Shown: positions 1 through 7,372 of the stretch, piece after piece | Numbering within the stretch: position 1 is the first letter of the stretch | Layout: each line of letters begins with the position of its first letter | Assembly: GCA_009781525.1 (NCBI GenBank) | Contig: WQXZ01000004.1 | Location: 1 to 25,106 of the forward strand | Direction of reading: 5' to 3' | Source: Coriobacteriia bacterium | Lineage (GTDB): Bacteria > Actinomycetota > Coriobacteriia > Coriobacteriales > UBA8131 | Length of the DNA: 25,106 nucleotides | Made by a program: the position numbers and the translations under genes | The notes under the pieces: generated by a model | Databases searched by the model: none | Told to the model about the DNA's origin: nothing | The model's input: the letters and a program-made list of their open reading frames with translations, nothing else

Positions 1-100
1 CGCTGTTACACATTTTTCTTGAACAACCCCCCTCTCCCCCTGGCAACAGTTTTTAAGAAAATCCCCCAGGGCCCCCCCCCCCCCCGTCAAGCCTATAGAC
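1..100. repeat. C-tract-rich leader (poly-C 14)
   Basis: This stretch has no convincing gene. It contains C runs of 6 (27-32), 5 (36-40), 5 (63-67) and 14 (72-85). Read on the minus strand these are four closely spaced G runs that could fold into a G-quadruplex. Long homopolymers are also a classic place for slipped-strand length change and for assembly error. The region lies 135 bases upstream of the methyltransferase start, so any role in its expression is inference only. Confidence 0.6.
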
Positions 101-135
101 GCAAAGTCTTCACATGCTGGCAAATGATTGAGGGT

Positions 136-149
136 CGAATCGCGATTCG
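136..149. promoter_or_regulatory. 14-bp perfect palindrome, candidate operator
   Basis: CGAATCGCGATTCG is its own reverse complement over all 14 bases. It ends 12 bases before the likely -35 region of the methyltransferase promoter, a usual place for a dimeric regulator to bind. The half-site CGAAT also appears in the inverted repeat upstream of cbiM (4276-4292), but with a 5-base instead of a 4-base spacer, so a shared regulator is doubtful. Confidence 0.35.
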
Positions 150-160
150 CGCGGCTGTAC

Positions 161-187
161 TTGCGCTACGCTTGCGATGGCTATAAT
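161..187 (+). promoter_or_regulatory. Promoter of the methyltransferase gene
   Basis: A perfect -10 hexamer TATAAT lies at 182-187. The -35 is weak: TTGCGC at 161-166 gives a short 15-base spacer, and ACTTGC at 159-164 gives 17. The expected transcript would start near 194, leaving a leader of about 25 bases that carries the AGGAG ribosome site just before the ATG at 220. Confidence 0.5.
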
Positions 188-219
188 AAAAAAGGTCACT
201 ACAACAGGAGAGGGTAACC

Positions 220-996
220 ATGAGCGCTGAACCAGATTTTATCCAGAAGTATCCGAGGGCTGCTAAGTACGACCAGGACTGGGTGGAGCAGAATTGGATG
301 GGGCCGAATCCGCTTTGGCTGCTTGAAGATCTGTGTGAGCATTTAGACCTGCAACCGGGCATGAAGGTGCTTGACCTGGGTTGCGGCAAGGGAATCACCA
401 GTGTGTTTCTGGCAAAGGAATTCGGAGTGACTGTGTTTGCGACCGATCTCTGGATAAGTGCCACGGACAATCTTCGTCGCTTTGAGGAGGCAGAGGTTGC
501 CGACACGGTGTTTCCGATACATGCCGAAGCCCATGCCTTGCCGTTTGCTGAAGGGTTTTTTGATGCCGCCATCGCTATTGACAGCTACCACTACTTTGGC
601 GCGAGCGAGTCGTATTTTGTAGATGTGTTCTCGAAACTGGTTAAGCCTGGTGGGCAGCTGGGAATTGTTGTGCCTGGGCTCAAGTCCGAATATGAGAAAG
701 GGTATCCGAATACCTTGGAGTCGTTGTGGATTCCTGAGCTTTTTACCCTGCATAGCGCGGAATGGTGGCGCTTTCTTTGGCAAAAAACCGCGTTGTGCGA
801 GGTCACTGCCTGCTATGACCTGGTTGAGCCAAAGGCTCTCTGGCAGCCTTGGGCAGAATGGTCGCTGGAGAACTTTGAGAAAGAGTGGGGTGACGGGGGA
901 GATTTTGATACGAAGCTGCTCGCGGCTGATGTGAATAATGACATCGCTCTGGTTGCCATGGTGGCACGAAAGAACCAGCCAACTGCAGAAGGCTAG
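220..996 (+). CDS. Class I SAM-dependent methyltransferase
   Basis: 258-residue cytoplasmic protein with a Rossmann-type methyltransferase fold. Motif I is VLDLGCGKG at residues 50-58 (SAM-binding glycine loop), an acidic residue follows at D76 (FATDLW), motif IV-like residues lie around 115-121 (FFDAAIAID), and the post-motif strand LVKPGGQLGIVVPG starts near 140. The ATG at 220 is supported by AGGAG 6-10 bases upstream and by a TATAAT promoter. The tryptophan-rich C-terminal third (about 165-235) probably forms the substrate lid. The family covers small-molecule, lipid and quinone methylation, and nothing here fixes the substrate. It appears to be a single-gene transcript, because 111 bases with no obvious coupling separate it from the next gene. 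The fold is certain; the substrate is unknown. Confidence 0.9.
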   Translation: MSAEPDFIQKYPRAAKYDQDWVEQNWMGPNPLWLLEDLCEHLDLQPGMKVLDLGCGKGITSVFLAKEFGVTVFATDLWISATDNLRRFEEAEVADTVFPIHAEAHALPFAEGFFDAAIAIDSYHYFGASESYFVDVFSKLVKPGGQLGIVVPGLKSEYEKGYPNTLESLWIPELFTLHSAEWWRFLWQKTALCEVTACYDLVEPKALWQPWAEWSLENFEKEWGDGGDFDTKLLAADVNNDIALVAMVARKNQPTAEG

Positions 997-1069
997 TCTA
1001 CTGCGGGAAGTCTGATACCATTAATGGAACAGTATGATCAGGGGTGACCAAGCAAACCAAATAAAAGTC

Positions 1070-1083
1070 AGGAAGAAACAATC
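1070..1083 (+). promoter_or_regulatory. RBS and possible ATC start of the DUF2339-like gene
   Basis: AGGAAG at 1070-1075 is the only good Shine-Dalgarno match near the start of the next gene. Five bases after it, in frame, is ATC (1081-1083), not ATG/GTG/TTG. The first conventional start, GTG at 1108, is 33 bases from this site and has no site of its own. Starting at 1081 adds nine residues (IGLYSFITL) that complete an N-terminal membrane helix. Either a rare AUC start is used or this base differs from an ancestral ATG. Confidence 0.4.
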
Positions 1084-1107
1084 GGACTATACTCTTTCAT
1101 AACGCTC

Positions 1108-4100
1108 GTGCTGATAGGTCTGATAGCAGCGGTAACCTCGCTGTTTAACAGGCTTTCATCATTACGTGAGCAAAATAGTGAGCTGGTCGCTCGGCTTGAG
1201 CGGTTAGAGCAATCTACTCCAGCAGAGCCTGTAGAGCCCAGTGGTATTGAGGCTGGGATGCCTGTAAGCCGAAGCACTCTGCCCGCAGCTGCTGCGAGTG
1301 ATGCTTCTCCAATGACAGCACCTGTCGACACTTCAAGAGCCTCGGTTTTAAATGGCAGACGAGTGCTCCCCGAGGTCGAGGTCGCTCGTGATGCGGGTAG
1401 ACCAGCAGAGCTGGCAGAACCCGCAGCTGGTCAACTTGTACAACAGCTGATAACACAACCGCAGATGTCGCAGACGTCGCAACCACCACTTCCGCAACCG
1501 CTACCTGATGAAACGAGCTCAGAGAAAGTTGAGTCCATCCTTGGCACAAAAGTCATCGGTATCGTTGCAGCAGTCTTGGTATTTCTCGGCTTTATCTTTC
1601 TGGGAATTCTAGCCTTTCCCTACATGACCGATATGATCAAAGTGATCATCCTGTTTGTTCTATCTCTGGGCATGAGTGTTGCTGGAATAGCTCTGACGGC
1701 AAAAAGAAGAAACGGCTTCACCCTGGCATTGCTTGGCTGTGGACTTGGCTCTGTTTTCATCTCGGTACTGCTGACTCACCTGGTATTTTCACTGATTACC
1801 TATATCACAGCATACCTACTGCTTTTTTTATGGCTGGTAGTATGCCTGATTATTAGTCTGCTGTTACAGACTTTAACCGCTAGCCGAATTACCTATACCG
1901 GATTGGTGATTTCGGTGGTGTTTGGTTTTCTTGGTGCTGTTGATGTATCTCTACTGATTCTGCTGACAGTTTACCAATTGGTTTCATCAGCACTGATTGT
2001 TCTGTCAAACCTGGTAGCACCAGCACTGGCTAAACCTCGCGAAGCAAAAGAACCTGTGGTGGCAAAACCTCGTGGACGGCGGTATGCAAAAGCTGCTGAG
2101 ACCGAAAGCACAACCGGTTCAACCGATATAAGCAAGATCCGTATCTCGATGACCTATGAGTTTTCAGGGCTTCTTGCTTGTCTGGCTTTGAACATTGTTG
2201 CCTCACTTATTGTCTCGTTTACCCCCGAGTTCTGCAGTATGACCTTCATTGCAGAGAACACCTTTACTCTATTCAGTTTTTATGGATTGCAGTTCATGTC
2301 TGCAACAATTCTTGCTGGCATGCTGCTTCGCTCAGCTATAGCCTTACCCAAGCAGCAACTCGGTCTGACGATCGTCCTCGTTGCAGGATGGTTGCTGGCA
2401 TTATTCTGCTCATTCCGAGTGCTCTTCGAAGTTTTGTTTACAAACTACTATGGGATGGATGCCTTATTCGCCTGGTCGGTCTCTCTCCGGGGCACCCCTA
2501 CCGACCTACTATATACGACGATTCTGCAACGTAGCTGCGTAACAGGAGTTGTGGTTCTGATGCTGTTTTGCGGCAGCGCGATTCTCTTTACCATCATCCG
2601 CTGGCACCAGCTTGACCGACAAATCGAGCATGCAGTCATCACACTTTCAGCAGGAGCCAGCGCCGTCTACCTACTGTACGAATACTCCATCCTACTAAGC
2701 GCAGGACTCTATAGTTGGTCGAACGCATTCGCTGCAATAGAATTCGGAGCTACCAGAACAACGATCGCGCTTTTATCCTCATTACCTGGATTGCTGATTG
2801 TAGTTGTTGTCTTGTTCTTGGCATTTCTAGCAACTCGAGACCGTTTTATATTCAGGACATCTCTGTTCATTTTGCTGGCCAACGCTTTCTTTGTGCAAAT
2901 ACTCGGTTTCGTTCAATTAGCGGCTTTTGACCTCAACTGGTTGTCGCTCTGCTACATTCTGATCGAGCTTTGCTTTTTACTGCTGCTTTACCTTTTTGGG
3001 CTGAGGGATTTCTATCGCGCTAATGGTGGTTTGGTAGCAGATGCCGAGGCTGACGCTGATGTCGCCGAAGCCTTGGAGCAATCTGCTGCTTGGGATAACC
3101 AGAATGCGGTAACTGCATCTGATCTGTCTTTACTGAAGCTTCTGGCTGTAGCAATCCTGCAGTCGGCGCTGGTGATTCCACTGGCATACAGCAATTTGCC
3201 GCTGCAAGTGCCGAACAGTTTGTTGCTTTGCCTGTTCTGGGCACCCTGTCTGCTGGTTGCTCTGATGACTTCGTATTCGGAGCGCCCTGTTCATTCGGAA
3301 ACGCTTAGAGGCATTTTGCGTATTGACCAGTTGGTAGTGATACTGGTAGCTGGTCAGGCTCTTTTGTCAACAGCTGAAAATGAATGGTTGGAAGTCAGCG
3401 ATTCGTTTGTCCTCTTTGGAGGCTTGGCTTATAGAAACCTCCCCTTCCCAGAGCTCGGTATTTGCCTGGGTGTTGCATTGGTCTGCCTGCTGATTTGCGC
3501 TGTTAACCTGCAACGTCGAGAGCATAGTGGCCACTTTTCTGACTATGCCTTTGCCATCGCAGCAACAATGATTGTAGTGGCTGCTATTCAGTGTGTTGTC
3601 AACATCTTCTCCCACAGTTTTATTTTGAGTCTGATACTGATGCTGATCGCCCTAGTCTTCATCATTATCGGCTTTCACAAGAACATTGCCAATCTGCGGC
3701 TCTACGGATTGATACTGTTGCTGCTTTCGATTCTGAAGCTCCTGAGCGTAGACCTAAGCGGCAGCAGCGGAATAATTCGCGTGCTTAGTCTGATTGCAGC
3801 TGGCGTTATCTGCTTCGGTGTCAGCGCCCTATACAACTTTGCCGTAAGACGAATGGATTCTGTGCACGAAGAAGCCGGAACCGCCAAGGAAACCGGGGGC
3901 GACGAGGGTGCCGAAAGCGGCGAGGGAGCTGAACAGCCGGATGATCGGCAGGTCGAACCACCGAGCGCAGCGCAGGGTGAGCAATCTGCCGAGCCGCCAG
4001 TAAGCCGGAGGGAGGCTCGAAGGCAAAGGCGGCAGGCCAAGAAGCAAGGCCAGCAATCGGTTGAACCGCAGGTCGAGCCGCAAGCAGAGCAGCAGGTCGA

Positions 4101-4227
4101 GCCGCAAGCAGAGCAGCGGGGCGCCGTGCAAGCCGCACAGCAGGCCGCTCAGACCCAGCCAGCTGCGCAGACTGCGCAGACCGCGCAAGCCCCACAAAGC
4201 GACGCACCGACAGCATTAAACGAGTAA
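1108..4227 (+). CDS. Large polytopic membrane protein, DUF2339-like
   Basis: 1,039 residues from the GTG at 1108 (1,048 if the ATC at 1081 is used). Order: a short N-terminal hydrophobic stretch; a coiled-coil-like segment at about 13-35 (NRLSSLREQNSELVARLERL); a Pro/Ser/Glu-rich linker to about 140; then about twenty hydrophobic helices from residue 147 to about 912, broken by charged loops near 310-340 and 640-670; and last a hydrophilic tail from about 913 with acidic, basic (RREARRQRRQAKKQ near 965-980) and Gln/Pro/Ala-rich parts. An N-terminal anchor, a coiled coil and then many helices beginning with a Gly-rich hydrophobic pair is the layout of the DUF2339 'predicted membrane protein' family, whose function is unknown. 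The tail is extra and carries a tandem duplication (4069-4116). No enzyme motif is visible. The membrane location is certain; the family assignment is moderate. Confidence 0.75.
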   Translation: MLIGLIAAVTSLFNRLSSLREQNSELVARLERLEQSTPAEPVEPSGIEAGMPVSRSTLPAAAASDASPMTAPVDTSRASVLNGRRVLPEVEVARDAGRPAELAEPAAGQLVQQLITQPQMSQTSQPPLPQPLPDETSSEKVESILGTKVIGIVAAVLVFLGFIFLGILAFPYMTDMIKVIILFVLSLGMSVAGIALTAKRRNGFTLALLGCGLGSVFISVLLTHLVFSLITYITAYLLLFLWLVVCLIISLLLQTLTASRITYTGLVISVVFGFLGAVDVSLLILLTVYQLVSSALIVLSNLVAPALAKPREAKEPVVAKPRGRRYAKAAETESTTGSTDISKIRISMTYEFSGLLACLALNIVASLIVSFTPEFCSMTFIAENTFTLFSFYGLQFMSATILAGMLLRSAIALPKQQLGLTIVLVAGWLLALFCSFRVLFEVLFTNYYGMDALFAWSVSLRGTPTDLLYTTILQRSCVTGVVVLMLFCGSAILFTIIRWHQLDRQIEHAVITLSAGASAVYLLYEYSILLSAGLYSWSNAFAAIEFGATRTTIALLSSLPGLLIVVVVLFLAFLATRDRFIFRTSLFILLANAFFVQILGFVQLAAFDLNWLSLCYILIELCFLLLLYLFGLRDFYRANGGLVADAEADADVAEALEQSAAWDNQNAVTASDLSLLKLLAVAILQSALVIPLAYSNLPLQVPNSLLLCLFWAPCLLVALMTSYSERPVHSETLRGILRIDQLVVILVAGQALLSTAENEWLEVSDSFVLFGGLAYRNLPFPELGICLGVALVCLLICAVNLQRREHSGHFSDYAFAIAATMIVVAAIQCVVNIFSHSFILSLILMLIALVFIIIGFHKNIANLRLYGLILLLLSILKLLSVDLSGSSGIIRVLSLIAAGVICFGVSALYNFAVRRMDSVHEEAGTAKETGGDEGAESGEGAEQPDDRQVEPPSAAQGEQSAEPPVSRREARRQRRQAKKQGQQSVEPQVEPQAEQQVEPQAEQRGAVQAAQQAAQTQPAAQTAQTAQAPQSDAPTALNE
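4069..4116 (+). repeat. Perfect in-frame 24-bp tandem duplication
   Basis: Positions 4069-4092 and 4093-4116 are identical, each encoding QVEPQAEQ in the hydrophilic tail of the DUF2339-like protein. A weaker related unit (QSVEP) precedes them. Perfect identity suggests a recent duplication, and the copy number may vary between strains without breaking the frame. Confidence 0.9.
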
Positions 4228-4235
4228 GCAGCGCG

Positions 4236-4256
4236 CGATTCTCATCAAGAGAGTCG
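4236..4256 (+). terminator. Hairpin after the DUF2339-like gene, weak terminator
   Basis: An 8-bp stem with one G-U pair (CGATTCTC / GAGAGTCG) and a 5-base loop starts nine bases after the stop codon. No real U-tract follows (AGGTCTTATCC), so it may be an inefficient terminator or only a 3' end-protecting hairpin. Confidence 0.4.
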
Positions 4257-4270
4257 AGGTCTTATCCCCA

Positions 4271-4300
4271 GTGTTACGAATCTGATATTCGTGTTACTAT
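4271..4300 (+). promoter_or_regulatory. Candidate operator/promoter of the cobalt operon
   Basis: An inverted repeat ACGAAT-N5-ATTCGT (4276-4292) is bracketed by two direct copies of GTGTTAC (4271-4277 and 4291-4297) exactly 20 bases apart, about two helix turns. TACTAT at 4295-4300 is a reasonable -10, which would put the dyad in the promoter spacer. That position is typical of MerR-family metal regulators and of many repressors. No good cobalamin riboswitch is seen between here and cbiM. The regulatory role is inference. Confidence 0.35.
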
Positions 4301-4392
4301 GTCTTCTCGAAATTCGCCTCGATGTTGCTGGCGCGCGCACCAAAACCACCGCGCAAGCCACGACGCCTCGTCGCCACCGCTAAGGAGCAGGC

Positions 4393-5418
4393 ATGCACAT
4401 TCCGGATGGAATGCTGGACACCAAGACTTTCACTACGCTATGGGCGGGTGGAGCCAGTGGCATCGGCTATGCCAGCTGGTGGATTCGCCGCCACTTTGAC
4501 AGCACGAAAATGGTGCTGATGGCTGTGATGGCTTCGCTGATTTTTGCTTTGCAGATGCTAAATTTTCCGGTTGCGCTTGGCACCAGCGGTCACTTTGCCG
4601 GTGGAGCCGCAGCCGCAATCATCCTTGGTTTTTGGCCAGCATCAGTAGTCATGACCGCCGTGCTGATCATCCAGGCGTTGCTTTTCGGCGACGGTGGCAT
4701 TACCACTCTGGGAGCCAACATTGTCAACCTTGCCCTCTGCGCTCCCTCGGTCGGCATCCTGGTCTACCAGCTCGGCTGTCGCCTGCACTCCGTGCCAGCC
4801 GCCCGCATCATCAGCTCCTTTCTGGCAGCGTTCAGCTCCGTTGTCGCCGCCGCTGCCCTGGTTGCTATCGAGCTATGGGCCTCCGGACGCGCGCCCTTCT
4901 ACCCCGTTATGACCGCGATGGTCAGCTGGCACGCCTTGATCGGAATCGGTGAAGGAGTAATCACCGCCAGCCTTATCGCCTTCCTCCTAAAAGTGCGCCC
5001 CTCACTACTTGGCATCACTCAGCCTGTGGATAAGACCTCCGTTGGCAAGCTGGAAGCAGAGCCTACTAGCAGCCCTGGCGCGCAAGTAAAACCAACCAGC
5101 AGCACCTCCAGTGCGCAAGCTGGTTCGCAACAGGGCGTTGTGGTGGTGTTCGCAGTGATTGCATTGGCAGCAGCGGGGTTGTCGTTCCTGGCATCGCAGC
5201 ATCCTGATGGGCTGGAGTATGTCTACTTTGAGACTGGAATCGGTAGCTTTTTTGAGGAGCTTGGCTTTTCTAAGCTTGCTCCATTGGCAGACTATCTGAT
5301 ACCTGGTGTTGCTAATGAAACCCTTTCGGTCGTCGGGGCTGGTATTATCGGCGTGGTGCTTACGGGAAGCCTGCTTTTTATCGTCTCAACCTTGATCGTG
5401 CGAAGTCGGGTTAAATAG
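4393..5418 (+). CDS. cbiM: CbiM-PDGLE fusion, ECF cobalt/nickel transporter substrate component
   Basis: 341-residue polytopic inner-membrane protein, the metal-binding S component of an energy-coupling-factor importer for Co2+ or Ni2+. It starts exactly with MHIPDG; in this family the Met1 amine, His2 and His67 hold the metal, and His67 is present here in GTSGHF. The conserved GANIVNLAL follows near 108-117. Residues 1 to about 200 are CbiM. A Ser/Thr/Gln/Ala linker (about 205-243) leads to another membrane helix, the PDGLE motif at 271-275 and a last helix near 310-335. This is the CbiM/NikM-plus-PDGLE arrangement that replaces a separate CbiN/NikN subunit. AAGGAG sits five bases before the ATG. 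The stop overlaps the cbiQ start by one base. Cobalt versus nickel cannot be settled from sequence alone. Confidence 0.92.
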   Translation: MHIPDGMLDTKTFTTLWAGGASGIGYASWWIRRHFDSTKMVLMAVMASLIFALQMLNFPVALGTSGHFAGGAAAAIILGFWPASVVMTAVLIIQALLFGDGGITTLGANIVNLALCAPSVGILVYQLGCRLHSVPAARIISSFLAAFSSVVAAAALVAIELWASGRAPFYPVMTAMVSWHALIGIGEGVITASLIAFLLKVRPSLLGITQPVDKTSVGKLEAEPTSSPGAQVKPTSSTSSAQAGSQQGVVVVFAVIALAAAGLSFLASQHPDGLEYVYFETGIGSFFEELGFSKLAPLADYLIPGVANETLSVVGAGIIGVVLTGSLLFIVSTLIVRSRVK

Positions 5419-6203
5419 TGTCGCAACCCTTTTCTGCTCGGGCAATGCTGTTGGCGGCACTGGCGTTGGTGGTGTCGATTGTCGTTGGTGCGCCACATTC
5501 TGCATTGGTGGTAATCACCATCGTTACCTTGGTGGTGATGGTCAGCCTATTGGCTCAAGCCTCACTTCGTAAGCTGCTGCTCCGTTCGCTGGTGGTTCTT
5601 CCGATTGCAGGAGGAATGGCTTTGTTTGCTCCTCTGCGTTTTTTGGGAAGGACTGCTGAAGCTGTAGGTTCAGCTGTTGCTCCAGAGATTGCAGGTGCTG
5701 CAGGGCTTGCTGAAACTGTGCAGTCAACTGGAATGCTGGGTTCGCTTGCCAATGCTTATCTAGCCGGAGCACCATTGATGGTGCAGATGATTCTTACCTC
5801 CTGGCTCTGTGTCCTGGTCTTGTTGACATTGGCGACTGTCTGCCCTGTGAGTGATTTGCTTTTCGCTTTGGAGCAGCTGCGGTTACCACGGGCTCTAACA
5901 ATGCTGCTTGGTTTTATCCATCGTTATGTCGATCTCTTGCGCTCAGAGTTAAGCTCGCTTAGCCGAGCGATGGTTCTTCGCGCGCCTACTCTGTCTCGTC
6001 GCAGGCAGGTTTTGCTTTATGGCAACCTGGCTGGCTCACTGGTCATTCGCACGCAAGATCGTGCGGAAAGAGTCAGTGCAGCTATGCTTGCTCGAGGCTT
6101 TACCGGAGTCTTACCTCGTCGGCATCAGCAAAGACTGGTTGTCGCAGACATTACTTTGCTTGTAATAGCCGTAGTATTCAGCTTAGCTATAACCTGGGTG
6201 TAG
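5418..6203 (+). CDS. cbiQ: CbiQ/EcfT transmembrane component of the cobalt/nickel ECF transporter
   Basis: 261 residues with five or so hydrophobic helices, the scaffold that couples CbiM to the ATPase. The two cytoplasmic coupling motifs of the EcfT family are recognisable: SRAMVLRAP near 188-196 and AAMLARGFTG near 222-231, the latter with the canonical A-R-G. The GTG start shares its first base with the last base of the cbiM TAG stop, and there is no Shine-Dalgarno site of its own, so it is probably translated by coupling to cbiM. The gene ends 15 bases before cbiO. Length and topology are normal for the family. Function follows from both sequence and operon position. Confidence 0.9.
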   Translation: MSQPFSARAMLLAALALVVSIVVGAPHSALVVITIVTLVVMVSLLAQASLRKLLLRSLVVLPIAGGMALFAPLRFLGRTAEAVGSAVAPEIAGAAGLAETVQSTGMLGSLANAYLAGAPLMVQMILTSWLCVLVLLTLATVCPVSDLLFALEQLRLPRALTMLLGFIHRYVDLLRSELSSLSRAMVLRAPTLSRRRQVLLYGNLAGSLVIRTQDRAERVSAAMLARGFTGVLPRRHQQRLVVADITLLVIAVVFSLAITWV

Positions 6204-6218
6204 AGCAGGTTTGGCGTT

Positions 6219-6977
6219 GTGAAACCATCTATCGAATACAAGGATGTCAGCTATCGCTACCCGGATGGAACTGAAGCCTTAAAGGGTGTTTCGTTTCAGC
6301 TGGCAGAAGGTGAGAAAGTGGCTTTGCTTGGCTCGAATGGAGCAGGTAAATCAACCTTGTTACTGCTGGCAAACGGCATACTGATGCCTCGTACGGGAGA
6401 GATTTTCGTTGCTGGTTTACGGCTGGCTTCAGAGAACCTGAAGGCGATCCGGCAATATGTCGGACTTGTCTTTCAGAACCCAGACGACCAACTTTTCATG
6501 ACAACAGTCTATGACGACATTGCTTTTGGCCCACTTAACCAGGGAGTTAGCGCAGAAGAGCTTGATGCTTTGGTCAAAACTGTGCTAGTTGAGGTTGGCT
6601 TGGTCTTGGAATCTGAGGTCGACGTGCTGCCTGAGATTGCGAGCAAAGCTCCCCAGAATCTTTCCTTCGGACAGCGAAAGCGAGCAGCACTCGCAACAAT
6701 TCTTGCCATGCATCCGCAGCTTTTCGTGCTGGATGAACCTACCAGCAACCTTGACCCACATGGCCGAAGGCAGATGATTGCGCTACTTCTGTCGCTGCCA
6801 AAAACCAGTCTGATCGCAACCCATGATTTGGAGATGGTCTGGGACATCTGTGAGCGTTCTATCATCCTTGATGGTGGACTGATTGTTGCAGACGGATCGA
6901 CGCGCGACTTGCTTAGTAACGAATCTCTACTGGAAGCCCACGGACTGGAACTCCCCGCTCAACTCCGATACAGCTGA
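6219..6977 (+). CDS. cbiO: CbiO/EcfA ATPase of the cobalt/nickel ECF transporter
   Basis: 252-residue ABC ATPase with all motifs: Walker A GSNGAGKST (38-46), Q-loop Q86 in VFQNPDDQLF, signature LSFGQRKR (148-155), Walker B LFVLDEPT (168-175) and switch histidine H202 in ATHD. The QNPDDQLF sequence is typical of ECF-type ATPases. The signature has Phe where LSGGQ has Gly, a common variant in this subfamily. GTG start; GAGCAGG about nine bases upstream is a modest ribosome site. It is the last gene of the operon and probably works as a homodimer, since no second ATPase gene follows. Confidence 0.93.
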   Translation: MKPSIEYKDVSYRYPDGTEALKGVSFQLAEGEKVALLGSNGAGKSTLLLLANGILMPRTGEIFVAGLRLASENLKAIRQYVGLVFQNPDDQLFMTTVYDDIAFGPLNQGVSAEELDALVKTVLVEVGLVLESEVDVLPEIASKAPQNLSFGQRKRAALATILAMHPQLFVLDEPTSNLDPHGRRQMIALLLSLPKTSLIATHDLEMVWDICERSIILDGGLIVADGSTRDLLSNESLLEAHGLELPAQLRYS

Positions 6978-7372
6978 TTTCCTACTAAGTCTTGCTCAGC
7001 CTCTTACAGCTCTAAATCAACCTAATCAGCTGAGAGAACGTCCAAGCCGCGCAAACCCTCCATTCCATCCTCTCCAGCCTAATTCCAGCTTCCAGCTTTT
7101 TGCTACTTTCTGCAACTTTTTTGCGGTTGGGCGCCAAAAAAGGGGTAAAAGACGGTCTCTGAATGTGGTAAATGCAATATTTTTGTTGCATTTACCACGT
7201 TTGCGTTGCATATGCAACGCAAACTTCTACGAATCTGAGCCCCAACCGAAAAAAACTTGCAGAAAGTAGTGAAATCGCAGAATTCGCTGATTTGGGGCAC
7301 GCGTTGTGGGTTGTGTTGCGTTGGACACTCCAGCTTCCCGGCAACACATGCGTACCTCAAAAACTTTGATGA
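6978..7372. other. 395-base non-coding gap with compound palindrome
   Basis: No supported gene. The first 125 bases show a short C/T-rich stretch with a small TTCCAGC tandem repeat (7083-7096) and no clear terminator. The middle is the compound inverted-repeat element at 7103-7269, described separately. The last 100 bases lead straight into the truncated Dph6-like fragment. Short open frames here only read through the palindromes and are not credible genes. Confidence 0.7.
7103..7269. repeat. Compound palindromic element (MITE/REP-like)
   Basis: A 167-bp element with nested symmetry. The outer arms at 7103-7131 and 7241-7269 are 29-base near-perfect inverted repeats starting CTACTTTCTGCAA (two differences by eye, flanking the T-run). 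Inside are two adjacent perfect palindromes: 7165-7177 with 7186-7198 (13-bp stem GTGGTAAATGCAA, 8-base loop), then 7199-7224, an uninterrupted 26-base palindrome with arm GTTTGCGTTGCAT. Both cores share GTTGCAT. There is no coding capacity. The form suits a non-autonomous mobile element or a structured repeat family; only one copy is in this window, so mobility is inference. Confidence 0.75.

Noticed and set aside
3821..4216. Minus-strand frames opposite the DUF2339-like C-terminal tail
   Set aside because: Their Ala/Arg/Leu-rich low-complexity sequence comes from antisense reading of a repetitive GC-rich tail.
4228..4392. Cobalamin or NiCo riboswitch before cbiM
   Set aside because: GCCACGAC near 4357 is a poor match to a B12 box, and the other conserved boxes and the junction structure are missing. 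The small CGACG/CGTCG hairpin at 4361-4373 alone is not enough.
6971..7032. 9-bp inverted repeat CAGCTGATT/AATCAGCTG as the cobalt operon terminator
   Set aside because: The 44-base loop is too long, there is no T-tract, and a repeat this short is expected by chance in this much sequence.
7026..7369. Short open frames over the compound palindrome on both strands
   Set aside because: They give similar peptides (FATFCNFFAVG and FTTFCKFFSVG) only because the DNA is an inverted repeat. They lack starts with ribosome sites.
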